DNA of 64,000 nt, from contig NZ_NSGE01000013.1 in NCBI RefSeq assembly GCF_002294985.1, positions 62,001 through 126,000 on the forward strand, in the 5' to 3' direction. Origin of the DNA: Mesorhizobium sp. WSM3862. Lineage in GTDB: Bacteria > Pseudomonadota > Alphaproteobacteria > Rhizobiales > Rhizobiaceae. The position numbers were made by a program, and so were the translations under genes. How positions within the stretch are numbered: position 1 is the first letter of the stretch; each line of letters starts with the position of its first letter. The notes under the pieces are model-generated. The model did no database searches. It worked only from the letters and a program-made list of their open reading frames with translations, and was not told where the DNA came from. Below are positions 1 to 9,237 of this stretch, in pieces.

Positions 1-141
1 AGCGATCTCCTTCAAAGGGATCGTCTCGTCGAAACCGCGGCGGCCGAACACGGTTTCCACCACCTTTGCCTCCAGCGGTGTGAGATGCGGCATCATCATG
101 CGGATGCGCGGCCCCACGGCCCGAAGATCCGCGGACGTCAT
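1..141 (-). CDS. RpiR/MurR-family transcriptional regulator, N-terminal part (runs off window)
   Basis: Only the first 47 codons are in the window; the gene continues beyond base 1. The visible residues (MTSADLRAVGPRIRMMMPHL, then TPLEAKVVETVFG) match the opening of the RpiR-type helix-turn-helix domain, which in full-length proteins precedes a sugar-isomerase (SIS) effector domain. The start ATG overlaps the stop codon of the upstream isomerase gene by 4 bases (138-141), so the two are very probably co-transcribed and translationally coupled. RpiR regulators usually sense phosphorylated sugars and control adjacent sugar catabolic genes. The SIS domain cannot be checked here, so the family call rests on the short N-terminus and context. 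Confidence 0.6.
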   Translation of the reverse strand, partial: MTSADLRAVGPRIRMMMPHLTPLEAKVVETVFGRRGFDETIPLKEIA

Positions 142-1130
142 CCTGCATTTGCTCCGAGCAGGATTTCTTGGACGACAGCCTGAGAGGCAACCGCGTCCTG
201 TCCGTCGAGGGCAGCCGCCAGCCGATTGTCCTGCCCCAGCCGCTCGACGACCCGCAACATGCGCTTGACGGTCGCGATGTTGACCTCGCATTCGCGCACC
301 GGGTCGAGACCGGTCATGTCCGGAAAGGTGTCGAAATAGATGGCACCGGCGTAGCCGTCCCTGCGTATTTGACGCAGCAGCTCGATCGTCTGCAGCGTGT
401 GCACGGCGCCGACCATCAGGCCGTCGTCGCGCTTGGCGTAGCCATCGTTGAGATGAACGCCGAGCAACCTGCTGTGACGGGCGACAAGAGCGGCGGCAAA
501 GGCCGGTTGCTCGTCGGCATAAAGAACATGCGCGAAGTCGAGAGTGACGCCCAGATTGGGCAGGCCGGCCTCGCGGATCGCCAGCAACGTGGTCGCGGCA
601 TCCGGCATCAGCGAATAGGAGCGCGGCTCGTTCGGCTTATATTCGAGACTGATGGCGCAATCGGGGTCATGCGCCGCAACTTCACGAATACCGTCGATTT
701 CGTGTTGCCAAAGTGTCGCGTAGTCGGCCTGGAAAGCGTAGTCGAAACCATCCTGCCCCAGCCACAATGTCATGAGACCGGCGCCCGCCTCTCGCGCCGC
801 ATCGATGCCAGCCTTGGTAAGGTCGATGGCTTCACGCCGCACTGCCGGATCGGGATTGGTGAACGCGCCGAGCTTGAAGGCGGGATTGGAGTAGTAGCGC
901 ATCGCGAAGCCATTGATGGAAAGCCCAAGATCGCCAAGCCTCCGTGCGATTTCCCTGGGGTTTTCACCGATATGGTCGGGATAGTTGAGGTCGAGATCGG
1001 TGAGCCCCTCGACCTTGGCCGCCCGCGCCGCCATCTGCAGCACCGAGGGCTTCCCGGTAAGCCCGGCCCACTCCGCCTCGGGCCGCGAGGCGAAGGAATT
1101 GAGACGGGTGGCAAAACGGTGGGATGTCAT
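138..1130 (-). CDS. Sugar phosphate isomerase/epimerase family TIM-barrel protein
   Basis: A 330-residue protein with the look of the AP-endonuclease-2-like TIM-barrel family (sugar phosphate isomerases, epimerases and IolE/IolI-type enzymes). Metal-ligand-type segments are visible: SLEYKPNEPR (Glu), GVTLDFAHVLYAD (Asp/His) and LLGVHLNDGYAKRDDG (His, Asp). The segment YYSNPAFKLGAF resembles L-rhamnose isomerase-like or xylose isomerase-like members, but I cannot assign a substrate. The start at 1130 is chosen because an AGGA element lies about 8 bases upstream; an upstream in-frame start exists but has no such site. It is followed directly by the RpiR-type regulator and is divergent from the sulfatase gene. 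Confidence 0.75.
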   Translation of the reverse strand: MTSHRFATRLNSFASRPEAEWAGLTGKPSVLQMAARAAKVEGLTDLDLNYPDHIGENPREIARRLGDLGLSINGFAMRYYSNPAFKLGAFTNPDPAVRREAIDLTKAGIDAAREAGAGLMTLWLGQDGFDYAFQADYATLWQHEIDGIREVAAHDPDCAISLEYKPNEPRSYSLMPDAATTLLAIREAGLPNLGVTLDFAHVLYADEQPAFAAALVARHSRLLGVHLNDGYAKRDDGLMVGAVHTLQTIELLRQIRRDGYAGAIYFDTFPDMTGLDPVRECEVNIATVKRMLRVVERLGQDNRLAAALDGQDAVASQAVVQEILLGANAG

Positions 1131-1275
1131 TTGGGATCCTTGGGATGCCTGAGACTTCACATGGAAAAATGATTTTGTAAAGTTCTCTGGTGAGCTGTAC
1201 AGGCTGGTTGCCCTGGTTGGCATGCGCTGATTGTTCTGGCATTACCGGGTTCGAGAACCATTCCGACGGGCAGCA

Positions 1276-2934
1276 ATGACCTCGAAACGCAACGTCCTTT
1301 TCATCATGTGCGACCAGCTGCGGTTCGATTATCTGAGCTGCGCCGGGCACAAGAGCCTGAAGACGCCGAACATCGACCGGCTCGCCAGCCGCGGCGTGCG
1401 TTTCACCAATGCCTATGTGCAATCGACGGTCTGCGGCCCCTCGCGCATGAGCGCCTATACCGGCCGCTACGTCCGCTCGCACGGCTCGACGCATAATGGC
1501 GTGCCGCTCAGGGTCGGCGAGCCGACGCTGGGCGACCATCTGCGCGAGGTCGGCGTGCGTTGTGCACTCATCGGCAAGACACATATGAAGGCCGACGAGG
1601 AAGGCATGGAGCGCCTCGGCATCGACAGGGACTCGATCATCGGCGTGCGTGTCGCGGAATGCGGCTTCGAGCCGTTCGAGCGCGATGACGGCCTGCACCC
1701 TTCCACCAGCTACGACCCCGACCCGGCCTACGACACCTATCTGCGCCAGCATGGCTTCGAGGCCGAAAATCCTTGGGAGCATTGGGCGAATTCCGGCGAA
1801 GGCGAGAATGGCGAGAATTTCAACGGCTGGCTGCTCGTCCATGCCGACAAGGCGGCGCGCATTCCGGAGGAGCATTCCGAGACGCCTTACATGACGCGCC
1901 GCGCCATGCGCTTCATCGAGGACGCCGAGGCCAAGGGCGAAGCCTGGTGCGCGCATCTTTCCTACATCAAGCCGCACTGGCCCTATATCGTGCCAGCGCC
2001 CTACCACACCATGTACGGCAAGGCGGAGATCCAGCCGGCCGTTCGCAGCGAGGCCGAGCGCGTCTCGCCAAACCCGATCTTCGAAGCCTTCCAGCAGGAA
2101 CGCTACTCAAAAAACTTCTCGCGCGATGAGGTCCGCGAAACGGTCGTTCCCTGCTACATGGGCCTGATCAAGCAGATCGACGATCAGCTCGGGCATTTGT
2201 TCGACTTCATGGAGAAGCGCGGCGTGTTCAAGAACACGCTTGTCGTCTTCACTTCTGACCATGGCGACTATCTCGGCGACCATTGGCTCGGCGAGAAATA
2301 CCTGTTCCACGACGTCGCGGTGAAGGTGCCGATGATCGTCTACGATCCTCGTCCGGAAGCCGACGTCACAAGAGGAACCACGTCGGACGCGCTGGTCGAG
2401 ATGATCGATCTCGCACCCACCTTCCTCGATTATTTCGGCGGCAGGCCCAAGCCGCATGTCCTCGAAGGCCGCTCGCTGCTGTCGCTGACTTCGGGTGAGC
2501 GGAAGAGCCTGCGCAACTATGCCGTCAGCGAATATGACTACAGCGGCGATGCGGCGCGGCTGAAGCTCGCCATGCCGGTTTCGGGCTGCAAGCTCTACAT
2601 GATCACCGACGGCCGCTTCAAACTCGTCCATGGTGAAGGTGTCGAGCCGATGTTCTTCGATCTCCAGAACGACCCCGGCGAATTGCGCGACCTCGGCCGC
2701 GAGCCGTCGGCCGCCGGCGATATCGAGCGGCTGCGCAAAATGCTGATGCGCTGGCTGGCGCTGCCCAACAACCGCATTACCGTCCCCGACGAGTGGCTGA
2801 CGGAGATCGACGGCAAGGTCGGGCATTTCGACCCGATCATCGGCTCCGGCGTGCTCATCGGCTACTGGGACGAGGCCGAACTCGCCGAACAGCAGGAGGC
2901 GCGTCGCCGCTGGCTGACGCGCCGGGGCAAGTAG
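1276..2934 (+). CDS. Type I (formylglycine-dependent) sulfatase
   Basis: A 552-residue protein of the alkaline phosphatase/sulfatase superfamily. The N-terminus reads NVLFIMCDQLRFDYLSCAG, giving the first metal-binding Asp, and residues 53-57 are CGPSR followed by MSAYTGR. This is the C-x-P-S-R-x4-T-G signature in which the Cys is converted to formylglycine. A second metal segment, TSDHGDYLGDHWLGEK, lies near residue 340. No signal peptide is seen, so it is probably cytoplasmic, as choline sulfatases are. No formylglycine-generating enzyme is in the window, so maturation must come from elsewhere. The neighbours are sugar isomerases and a sugar ABC transporter, so a sulfated sugar or polyol is a reasonable inferred substrate. 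Other superfamily activities, such as phosphonate monoester hydrolysis, remain possible. The start at ATG 1276 is preferred because family homology begins there. Confidence 0.85.
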   Translation: MTSKRNVLFIMCDQLRFDYLSCAGHKSLKTPNIDRLASRGVRFTNAYVQSTVCGPSRMSAYTGRYVRSHGSTHNGVPLRVGEPTLGDHLREVGVRCALIGKTHMKADEEGMERLGIDRDSIIGVRVAECGFEPFERDDGLHPSTSYDPDPAYDTYLRQHGFEAENPWEHWANSGEGENGENFNGWLLVHADKAARIPEEHSETPYMTRRAMRFIEDAEAKGEAWCAHLSYIKPHWPYIVPAPYHTMYGKAEIQPAVRSEAERVSPNPIFEAFQQERYSKNFSRDEVRETVVPCYMGLIKQIDDQLGHLFDFMEKRGVFKNTLVVFTSDHGDYLGDHWLGEKYLFHDVAVKVPMIVYDPRPEADVTRGTTSDALVEMIDLAPTFLDYFGGRPKPHVLEGRSLLSLTSGERKSLRNYAVSEYDYSGDAARLKLAMPVSGCKLYMITDGRFKLVHGEGVEPMFFDLQNDPGELRDLGREPSAAGDIERLRKMLMRWLALPNNRITVPDEWLTEIDGKVGHFDPIIGSGVLIGYWDEAELAEQQEARRRWLTRRGK

Positions 2935-2939
2935 ATTCG

Positions 2940-3794
2940 TTACCCGAGTGTCAGCCCTGCCTTCTTCGCTTCGTCGCGCAGGAAGGGCAGCCCCACCTCG
3001 ATGACGTCGCGCGGGTCTTCCGCCACGGGGCGCCATACCGCGAGCCCGCCGGCGATGTCGACGTCGACATGGTTCATGCTTTCGAGCGTGATCGGGCCCT
3101 CATAGCCGATGTCGGCGATCGCCTTCATGCAGGCTGCCCAGTTCAGCATGCCGCGCCCCGGCACGCCGCGGTTGGCCTCCGACACATGCACATAGCCGAG
3201 GAAGGGCGCCGCCGCCGCGAAGCCGGCCGCGAAGCTCTCTTCCTCGATATGCATGTGGTAGGTGTCGAGATGGATGAAGATGTTGTCGGCGCCGATGCGC
3301 TCGATGACGCGCGCCGCATCGATGCCGCGGTTGATCAGATGCGTCTCGTAGCGGTTGCAGGGTTCGATGCCAAGCTTCAGGCTGCGTGCCTTCGCCGACT
3401 TTGCCGCCCGTTCGAGGAAGCGGCACATGCCGTCGATCTCCCGCGGCATCGGCGCCCGGCCGGTGGTCTTGCCGATCGTGCCATAGGTGACGCCGCCGAG
3501 CGCCTCGGCGCCCACCTCGTTGCAGACGTTGAAGGCCGGCTGCAGGAAATCGAGCGCCTCTTCCGGCCGCTCCACCACGTCGAGCGCGCGCGGCAAGCCG
3601 AGCGACGGGATGAGCTGCACGCCATAATGGTTTGCAAAACCGCGCGTGCGCTTGGTGTCGATCTCCTCGGGTCTGAGCAGCGGGATCTCCATCAGGCCGA
3701 TGCCGAGCTCCTTCAGCCGGTCCATCTGCGGCTCGATGCGGGCCAGATCCCAGACCGGGGCGATGGCGAAAGTGTGCAGTCCGAAAACATTCAT
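2940..3794 (-). CDS. Ketose 3-epimerase-like TIM-barrel protein (D-tagatose/D-psicose 3-epimerase family)
   Basis: A 284-residue TIM-barrel enzyme. Its four metal-ligand segments match the ketose 3-epimerase family: LKLGIEPCNRYETH (Glu), HLDTYHMHIEE (Asp), YVHVSEANRGVPG (His) and ITLESM (Glu). Known members epimerise free ketoses at C3 using Mn or Co; IolI-like inositol isomerases share the fold. It ends the ABC transporter operon, starting one base past the ATPase stop, and converges on the sulfatase gene with only a few bases between the stops. It probably acts on the imported sugar or its oxidation product. The precise substrate is not readable from sequence. Confidence 0.8.
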   Translation of the reverse strand: MNVFGLHTFAIAPVWDLARIEPQMDRLKELGIGLMEIPLLRPEEIDTKRTRGFANHYGVQLIPSLGLPRALDVVERPEEALDFLQPAFNVCNEVGAEALGGVTYGTIGKTTGRAPMPREIDGMCRFLERAAKSAKARSLKLGIEPCNRYETHLINRGIDAARVIERIGADNIFIHLDTYHMHIEEESFAAGFAAAAPFLGYVHVSEANRGVPGRGMLNWAACMKAIADIGYEGPITLESMNHVDVDIAGGLAVWRPVAEDPRDVIEVGLPFLRDEAKKAGLTLG

Positions 3795-3795
3795 A

Positions 3796-4568
<773 letters not shown>

Positions 4569-4572
<4 letters not shown>

Positions 4573-5561
4573 ACGCGCGACTCCTTCCGCACCTGATACT
4601 GGTCGATGAAGACCGCGAGGATCAGCACCGCGCCGATCGCCATCTGCTGGTAGTAGGACTGCACCGCAAGCAGCGTCAGCCCGTTCTGCAGCACGCCCAT
4701 GATCAGCGCGCCGATCATTGTGCCGAGGATCGAGGCGCGGCCGCCGAACAGATTGGTGCCGCCGATGATCGCCGCGGTGATCGCGGTGAGTTCGTAGTTG
4801 ATGCCGGCGGTCGGGTCGCCCGCATTGACGCGGGCGGTGAACAAGAGACCCGCAAGCCCGGCGAGCGCGCCGGAGAGCGTGTAGATGATGCGGCGATGCT
4901 GCTCGACGCGGATGCCGGCGGCGCGCGCCGCGCCCTCGCTGTCGCCGAGCGCCAAAGTGTGGCGGCCGAAGCGCGTATAGGCAAGCACCGTATGCGCGAC
5001 GATCGCCGTCAGCACGAAGATGATGACGGGCATCGGAATGCCGAGCGGCCTCCCTTGCCCGATATAGACGATCTCCGGCGGCAGGCCGTAGATCGCCCTG
5101 CCCTGCGAGATGACGAGCGCCAGCCCGCGCGCAAGGCCCAGCATGCCGAGCGTTACGATGAAGGCGGGCACGAAGGCGCGGGTGACCAGTTGGCCGTTGA
5201 TGTAGCCGGCGATACTTCCGGCCAGAATGCAGGCGATCACCGCGAAAACCGACGGCCAGCCGAGGTTGACGGCGACGAAGGCCCCCGCCACGCCGGCAAG
5301 GCCCATGACCGATCCCAGCGACAGATCGAGCCCACCTGAACCGATGACGAAGGTCGCGGCGATCGCCAGCACGCCGATCGTCGACGTCGCGAGCAGGATG
5401 TTGAGGAAATTGCTGAGCGACAGGAAGAAAGGCGACAAAAGCGCCATCGCCGCGCTCAGCAGCACAAGCACCAGCAGCGACTCCAGCCTGATGTGGAGCC
5501 TCTCGACGGATGTGCGCTGCACCCGAGCCCAAAACCCGGGCTGCGCCGTTTCGGAAGCCAT
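4569..5561 (-). CDS. Sugar ABC transporter permease (RbsC-like)
   Basis: A 330-residue, strongly hydrophobic inner-membrane protein of the BPD_transp_2/RbsC family. Characteristic segments include IGSGGLDLSLGSVMGLAG, FVPAFIVTLGMLGLARG and AAIIGGTNLFGGRASILGT, the last being the conserved cytoplasmic loop that contacts the ATPase. About eight to ten membrane segments can be seen. It lies between the binding-protein gene and the ATPase gene, with a 140-base repeat-rich spacer upstream and a 4-base overlap downstream. The family carries ribose, xylose, allose, inositol and similar sugars; the substrate here is unknown. Confidence 0.9.
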
Positions 5562-5575
5562 GTTTTGACCCTTCT

Positions 5576-5693
5576 GGGTAGGGGATTAGGGGAATAGGGA
5601 AGTCAGCGGGAGAGAGCCGGGTCTGGGAAGTGCAAACCTTCCTCCTCCTACTCCCCTACTGACCTACTCCCCTACTGACCTGCTCCCTACTCC
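5576..5693. repeat. Short tandem repeats and their inverted counterpart between binding-protein and permease genes
   Basis: On the plus strand a 16-base unit CCTACTCCCCTACTGA occurs at 5647-5662 and again, identically, at 5663-5678, followed by a degenerate third copy at 5679-5693. Across the spacer, 5576-5600 carries the opposite-strand version (runs of TAGGGG and TAGGG). The two arms are partly complementary, so the transcript could fold into an imperfect long hairpin just after the binding-protein stop. Such elements between a binding-protein gene and its permease gene often protect the upstream mRNA from 3' decay; that role is inferred. Confidence 0.7.
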
Positions 5694-5701
5694 TTCTCTT
5701 G

Positions 5702-6691
5702 CTACTTCACATATTGCAGCATCGGCTCCTTGCCGGCGTCGAGCACGTCCTTGGTCAGCACCAGGGTGGGCACCGCGATGCTTTCCTCCACCTTCTCGCC
5801 GGCCAGCGCCTTCTTAACGTTCTCGACCGCCTGCTTGCCGACGAGATAAGGAAGCTGCGCGACGGAAGCGTTCAGACGGCCTTCCTTGATCGACTTCACC
5901 GCGTCGACATTGCCGTCCACGCCGATGATCGTCACCTGCTCGCCTTTGCCGGCGGCGTAGACCGATTCCACGGCGCCCAACGCCATGCCGTCGTTGGCGC
6001 AGAAGATGGCAACCAGATCGGGATGCGCCGTCAGTGTGTCGGTGGCGATCGAGGCGGCCTTGCCGCGATCCCAATCGCCCGGCAGCGAGGCGACCACCTC
6101 GAGCCCCGGCGCCAGTTCCTTGAGCTTGTCGGCAAAGCCCTTGGCGCGCTTCTCGCCGGTGATGTTGCCTGAGAGACCCTCGATCACCAGCACCGGACCC
6201 TTGGCGTCCTTGCCAAGCTTGGAGACGAGATATTCGGCCCCTTGCGCACCCGCGGCGACGTTGTCGGAACCGATATGGAAGGTGACCTTGACGCCTTCCT
6301 TGTCGAGAACCGCCTGGTCGAGATTGTTGTCGAGATCGACGATCTTGATGCCGGCATCCTGCGCCGATTTCAGGCAGGGCAAGAGGTTGGTCGAGTTGAT
6401 GGCGGCGGTGATCATCGCCACCGGCTTGCGCTCGAGCATCGTGTTGCACAGGTTAAGCTGCGGCTCGGCCGCCTGGTCGCTTTCGGCCGCCTGCTGGAAG
6501 TATTTCACGCCGGCTTCCTTGGCGCCGTCGGCGACGCCCTGCGCCATCGCGCCCCAGAACGGATTGGCCAAGGTCTTCATCAGCACGCCATATTCGCCGT
6601 CCTCGGCCTTAGCAGTGCCCACCGCGGCAAGGGTAAGCGCCACGCCCAATGCGAGAGTAAATCGATTTATCTTTGTGGAAAGCGATGTCAT
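5702..6691 (-). CDS. Sugar ABC transporter substrate-binding protein (RbsB-like, periplasmic)
   Basis: A 329-residue periplasmic binding protein. Residues 1-27 form a signal peptide (basic start, hydrophobic core LALGVALTLAAVGT, cleavage after AKA). The mature part starts EDGEYGVLMKTLANPFWGAM, the typical ribose/galactose-binding opening, and continues with IFCANDGMALGAVESVYAAG and TIIGVDGNVDAVKSIKEG, which form hinge and ligand-pocket strands of the family. The start at 6691 is supported by GGAGGA about 7 bases upstream. It is the first gene of the transporter operon, after the LacI-type regulator gene. A candidate LacI operator lies inside its signal-peptide codons. Confidence 0.9.
   Translation of the reverse strand: MTSLSTKINRFTLALGVALTLAAVGTAKAEDGEYGVLMKTLANPFWGAMAQGVADGAKEAGVKYFQQAAESDQAAEPQLNLCNTMLERKPVAMITAAINSTNLLPCLKSAQDAGIKIVDLDNNLDQAVLDKEGVKVTFHIGSDNVAAGAQGAEYLVSKLGKDAKGPVLVIEGLSGNITGEKRAKGFADKLKELAPGLEVVASLPGDWDRGKAASIATDTLTAHPDLVAIFCANDGMALGAVESVYAAGKGEQVTIIGVDGNVDAVKSIKEGRLNASVAQLPYLVGKQAVENVKKALAGEKVEESIAVPTLVLTKDVLDAGKEPMLQYVK
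6659..6671 (-). promoter_or_regulatory. Candidate LacI-family operator inside the start of the binding-protein gene
   Basis: On the minus strand the 13-mer GATAAATCGATTT contains the perfect palindrome AAATCGATTT with a central CG, the usual architecture of LacI-family operators. The identical 13-mer occurs at 7888-7900, next to the regulator gene. This copy lies within roughly codons 7-11 of the binding-protein gene, so a bound repressor would block elongation or early initiation. Binding is inferred from the match and the neighbouring LacI gene. Confidence 0.5.
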
Positions 6692-6767
6692 TCCATCCTC
6701 CGTTTGTTGTTTTGCGCCGGATGCCTCGGCCAGGGCCGGCACTCCTCTTCGTTTTCGACAATGGGGG

Positions 6768-7841
6768 TTATTGTCGGTCTCCTCCCCCGGAATGCGGGAC
6801 GCTGCCTGGCGAGCCAACGGATTCCCGCATGAACACCTTGCAAGGTTCGAGCCGCGCCCTCGGCGGACCGCGCTCGCCTCCGATCCTGCGAAACAAAACC
6901 TCCATTGCGTTGGCGGCGATCTCGCGCACCGGCTGCACCACCGCGGCGATCGCTGGCCACGTCACCTGCATCCATTCGGCGTCGTCGAAGCCGACCAGCG
7001 AGATGTCGTTTGGGCAATGCCAGCCGCGCCGCCGAAATTCCGAAAGCGCCACCAGCGTGCCCTTCAGAAAGAGCGAATAGACCGCCGTCGGCCTGTCGCC
7101 GCCGTCTTCCCGCTGGCTGAAATAATCGCGAAGCAGCGTCCGCAAGGGCCCGACATCGCTTTCGCAGAGTACGACGTCGACCCTGATGTCGGGCGCAAGC
7201 TCAACTGCCGTCTTGCGAAACCCTTCGAGCCGGGCGCGCACGGTCGCCGCCTGCTGGCCGAGACCGACCACAAGAACATGGCGATGGCCCTGGCTGACCA
7301 GCGCGCGCGCCACTTCGGCGCTTGCCGCCGCGCTGTCGGCCGAAACCGTGTCGAAGGCGTCATCGGCAAGCACGCGGTCAATCAGCACCCCTGTCATGCC
7401 GTTCGCTTTCATGAAACCGGCCGCCGGTCCGTGCTCGTTTCGCACCGGCGCCAGTACGACGCCGGCAACGCGCCAGTCATGCATGCGGGCGAGGATCTCC
7501 TTCTCACGTTGCTCCGATTCCCGGCTGGAGGCGGCGACCAGCGTATAGCCGCGCTGCTCGGCGAGGCCTTCGAGCTCGCTCACCATCTGGCCGAAGAACT
7601 CGCTTTCGAACTCGGGCATGATGGCGCCGATGATGCGACGCTTGGCCCTGCGCATATCCGAGGCGAGCGGATCGACGCGGTAGCCCAGAAGCTCGACGGC
7701 ATCGAGGACGCGCTGCGCGTTTTCCGGTTTTACCGTGGTGACGCCGGAAAGAACCTTGGAAACAGTGGCCGCCGACACGCCCGCCTGGCTTGCCACATCG
7801 TGGATCGACGCGCGCCGCTGCTGGGCCTGCTGTTGCGCCAT
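6768..7841 (-). CDS. LacI-family transcriptional regulator
   Basis: A 357-residue regulator. The N-terminal helix-turn-helix and hinge helix are clear (ASIHDVASQAGVSAATVSKV, then AQRVLDAVELLGYRVDPLAS), followed by a periplasmic-binding-protein-like sugar sensor domain (IIGAIMPEFESEFFGQMVSE, GVVLAPVRNEHGP, ISLVGFDDAEWMQ). The start at 7841 is preferred because GGGAGA lies about 8 bases upstream. The gene sits directly before the ABC transporter operon and is divergent from the hydroxyacid dehydrogenase gene. Two copies of a palindromic 13-mer nearby suggest that it controls the transporter, itself and perhaps the dehydrogenase. The effector is unknown. Confidence 0.9.
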   Translation of the reverse strand: MAQQQAQQRRASIHDVASQAGVSAATVSKVLSGVTTVKPENAQRVLDAVELLGYRVDPLASDMRRAKRRIIGAIMPEFESEFFGQMVSELEGLAEQRGYTLVAASSRESEQREKEILARMHDWRVAGVVLAPVRNEHGPAAGFMKANGMTGVLIDRVLADDAFDTVSADSAAASAEVARALVSQGHRHVLVVGLGQQAATVRARLEGFRKTAVELAPDIRVDVVLCESDVGPLRTLLRDYFSQREDGGDRPTAVYSLFLKGTLVALSEFRRRGWHCPNDISLVGFDDAEWMQVTWPAIAAVVQPVREIAANAMEVLFRRIGGERGPPRARLEPCKVFMRESVGSPGSVPHSGGGDRQ

Positions 7842-7887
7842 TAATCTTCTCCCGGAGGCGAGTGGTCGCCCTCTCGTTAACATAATC

Positions 7888-7900
7888 GATAAATCGATTT
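7888..7900 (+). promoter_or_regulatory. Candidate LacI-family operator in the divergent regulator/dehydrogenase promoter
   Basis: The 13-mer GATAAATCGATTT, with the perfect palindrome AAATCGATTT, lies in the 138-base region between the divergent LacI-type regulator and 2-hydroxyacid dehydrogenase genes. It is identical to the sequence at 6659-6671 on the opposite strand. A further imperfect copy (TAAATCGTTT) follows at 7911-7920. Its position suits autoregulation and co-control of the dehydrogenase. Confidence 0.55.
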
Positions 7901-7979
7901 TTCGCTGTTGTAAATCGTTTCATCGGGAGTAAAAACGCTGATATGATTGGTGCGATCCAATCGCGCCGGGAGGAAAATC

Positions 7980-9011
7980 ATGTCCAACAAAGCCTCGCCG
8001 CTGGTAATCAGCGCACCCGAACCGCGCACGCTCGACCTGATCTTCACGCCGCCGCAGTTGGCGCGCTTCCGCAAAAGATATCGCATCGTCGAGACAACGC
8101 CGGAAGGCGTCTCGGAGTTGCCGACAGATGTGCTGGCCGAAGCCCGCTACATCGTCGGCCAGCCGCCGATCACCCCTCAGACGCTGGAGAGGTTGAAAGC
8201 GCTGCGCTGCATCTTCAACGTCGAGACCAATCTCATCAACAACATTCCCTATGAGACGCTGTTTGCCCGCGGCATTCACGTCGTCACCACCGGCCTGGTG
8301 TTCGCGGAGCCGGTGGCGGAACTGGGCCTTGCCATGGCGCTAAACCTGGCGCGCGGCATCGTCGATGCCGACCTCGCCTTCCGGCAAGGCAAGGAACTAT
8401 GGGGCGGTGACGGCAACCAGACGGCGCGACTCCTCTCAGGTTCGGATGTCGGCATCATCGGCTTCGGCGATCTTGGCCGCGCTCTCAATCGGCTGCTGAC
8501 CGGCTTCCGAACGCGCACTAGGGTCTTCGATCCCTGGCTACCGCCTTCCGTGCTGGTGGAGCATGGCGTCGAGCCGGCCTCGCTCGAAAGGGTGCTGTCG
8601 GAAAGCGATTTCGTTTTCGTCGTCGCCTCGGTGACCAGCGAGAACCAGGGTTTTCTCGGCGCCGACGCTTTCGCCAAGATGCGCCAGGGCGCCGCTTTCA
8701 TCCTGCTCAGCCGCGCCGGCGTCGTCGATTTCCCGGCGCTGATGGAAGCGGTCAAAAGCGGCCATGTCGTTGCGGCCAGCGACGTGTTTCCCGAGGAGCC
8801 GCTGGCGAAGGACCATCCGGTGCGCTCGCTTTCCGGCTTTCTGCGCTCAGCCCACCGCGCCGGCGCGCTCGACGTTGCCTTCAAGCGCATGGGCGACATG
8901 GTGCTGGAGGACATGGACCTCGTCGACCGCGGTCTGCCGCCGCTGCGCTCCAAGCGCGCCGAGCGCGAGACCGTTTCACGGATGCGCTCCAAGCCGGTCG
9001 ACAGGAACTGA
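7980..9011 (+). CDS. D-isomer-specific 2-hydroxyacid dehydrogenase family protein
   Basis: A 343-residue NAD(P)-dependent dehydrogenase related to phosphoglycerate dehydrogenase. The catalytic-domain strand gives RYIVGQPPITPQTLERLKAL, and the Rossmann motif is SDVGIIGFGDLGRALNRLL (GxGxxG near residue 158), followed by FDPWLPPSVL. The Arg segment LLSRAGVVDFPALMEAVKSG and the segment VFPEEPLAKDHPVRSL are present, and the catalytic His position falls in FLRSAHRAGAL. The start at 7980 has GGGAGG 6-11 bases upstream. It is transcribed away from the LacI-type regulator and shares its promoter region, so it probably oxidises or reduces a hydroxyacid in the same sugar pathway. Confidence 0.8.
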   Translation: MSNKASPLVISAPEPRTLDLIFTPPQLARFRKRYRIVETTPEGVSELPTDVLAEARYIVGQPPITPQTLERLKALRCIFNVETNLINNIPYETLFARGIHVVTTGLVFAEPVAELGLAMALNLARGIVDADLAFRQGKELWGGDGNQTARLLSGSDVGIIGFGDLGRALNRLLTGFRTRTRVFDPWLPPSVLVEHGVEPASLERVLSESDFVFVVASVTSENQGFLGADAFAKMRQGAAFILLSRAGVVDFPALMEAVKSGHVVAASDVFPEEPLAKDHPVRSLSGFLRSAHRAGALDVAFKRMGDMVLEDMDLVDRGLPPLRSKRAERETVSRMRSKPVDRN

Positions 9012-9163
9012 TCGCCCCTCGTCGCCTGGAACGTAACATTCCTGCTAATGATTGCCGCCCGTGGTGTAGTGCAACCAAACTTAACGGCCGGATCACGGAG
9101 AGTTTTCGGCCCTCTCGGTACCATTTTTCTTCAGAATTTTTTTCTGCATTTCACGGGAATAGA

Positions 9164-9188
9164 GGAACTTTGATCCGGACCTTCCGTT
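9164..9188 (+). promoter_or_regulatory. EcfG (general stress response) promoter
   Basis: GGAAC at 9164-9168 is followed after exactly 16 bases by CGTT at 9185-9188. This is the published alphaproteobacterial EcfG/RpoE2 consensus (GGAAC, 16-17 bases, CGTT). It lies 50 bases before the ATG of the small secreted protein, with no other gene between. The match is exact; sigma-factor usage is inferred. Confidence 0.75.
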
Positions 9189-9237
9189 GATGACACGATC
9201 GTTTCTCGAACGATCCGGAGAAACAGGAGGTTATGTC

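Noticed and set aside
5647-5693. Repeats considered as a CRISPR array
   Set aside because: The 16-base units are directly adjacent with no spacers, and no cas genes are in the window.
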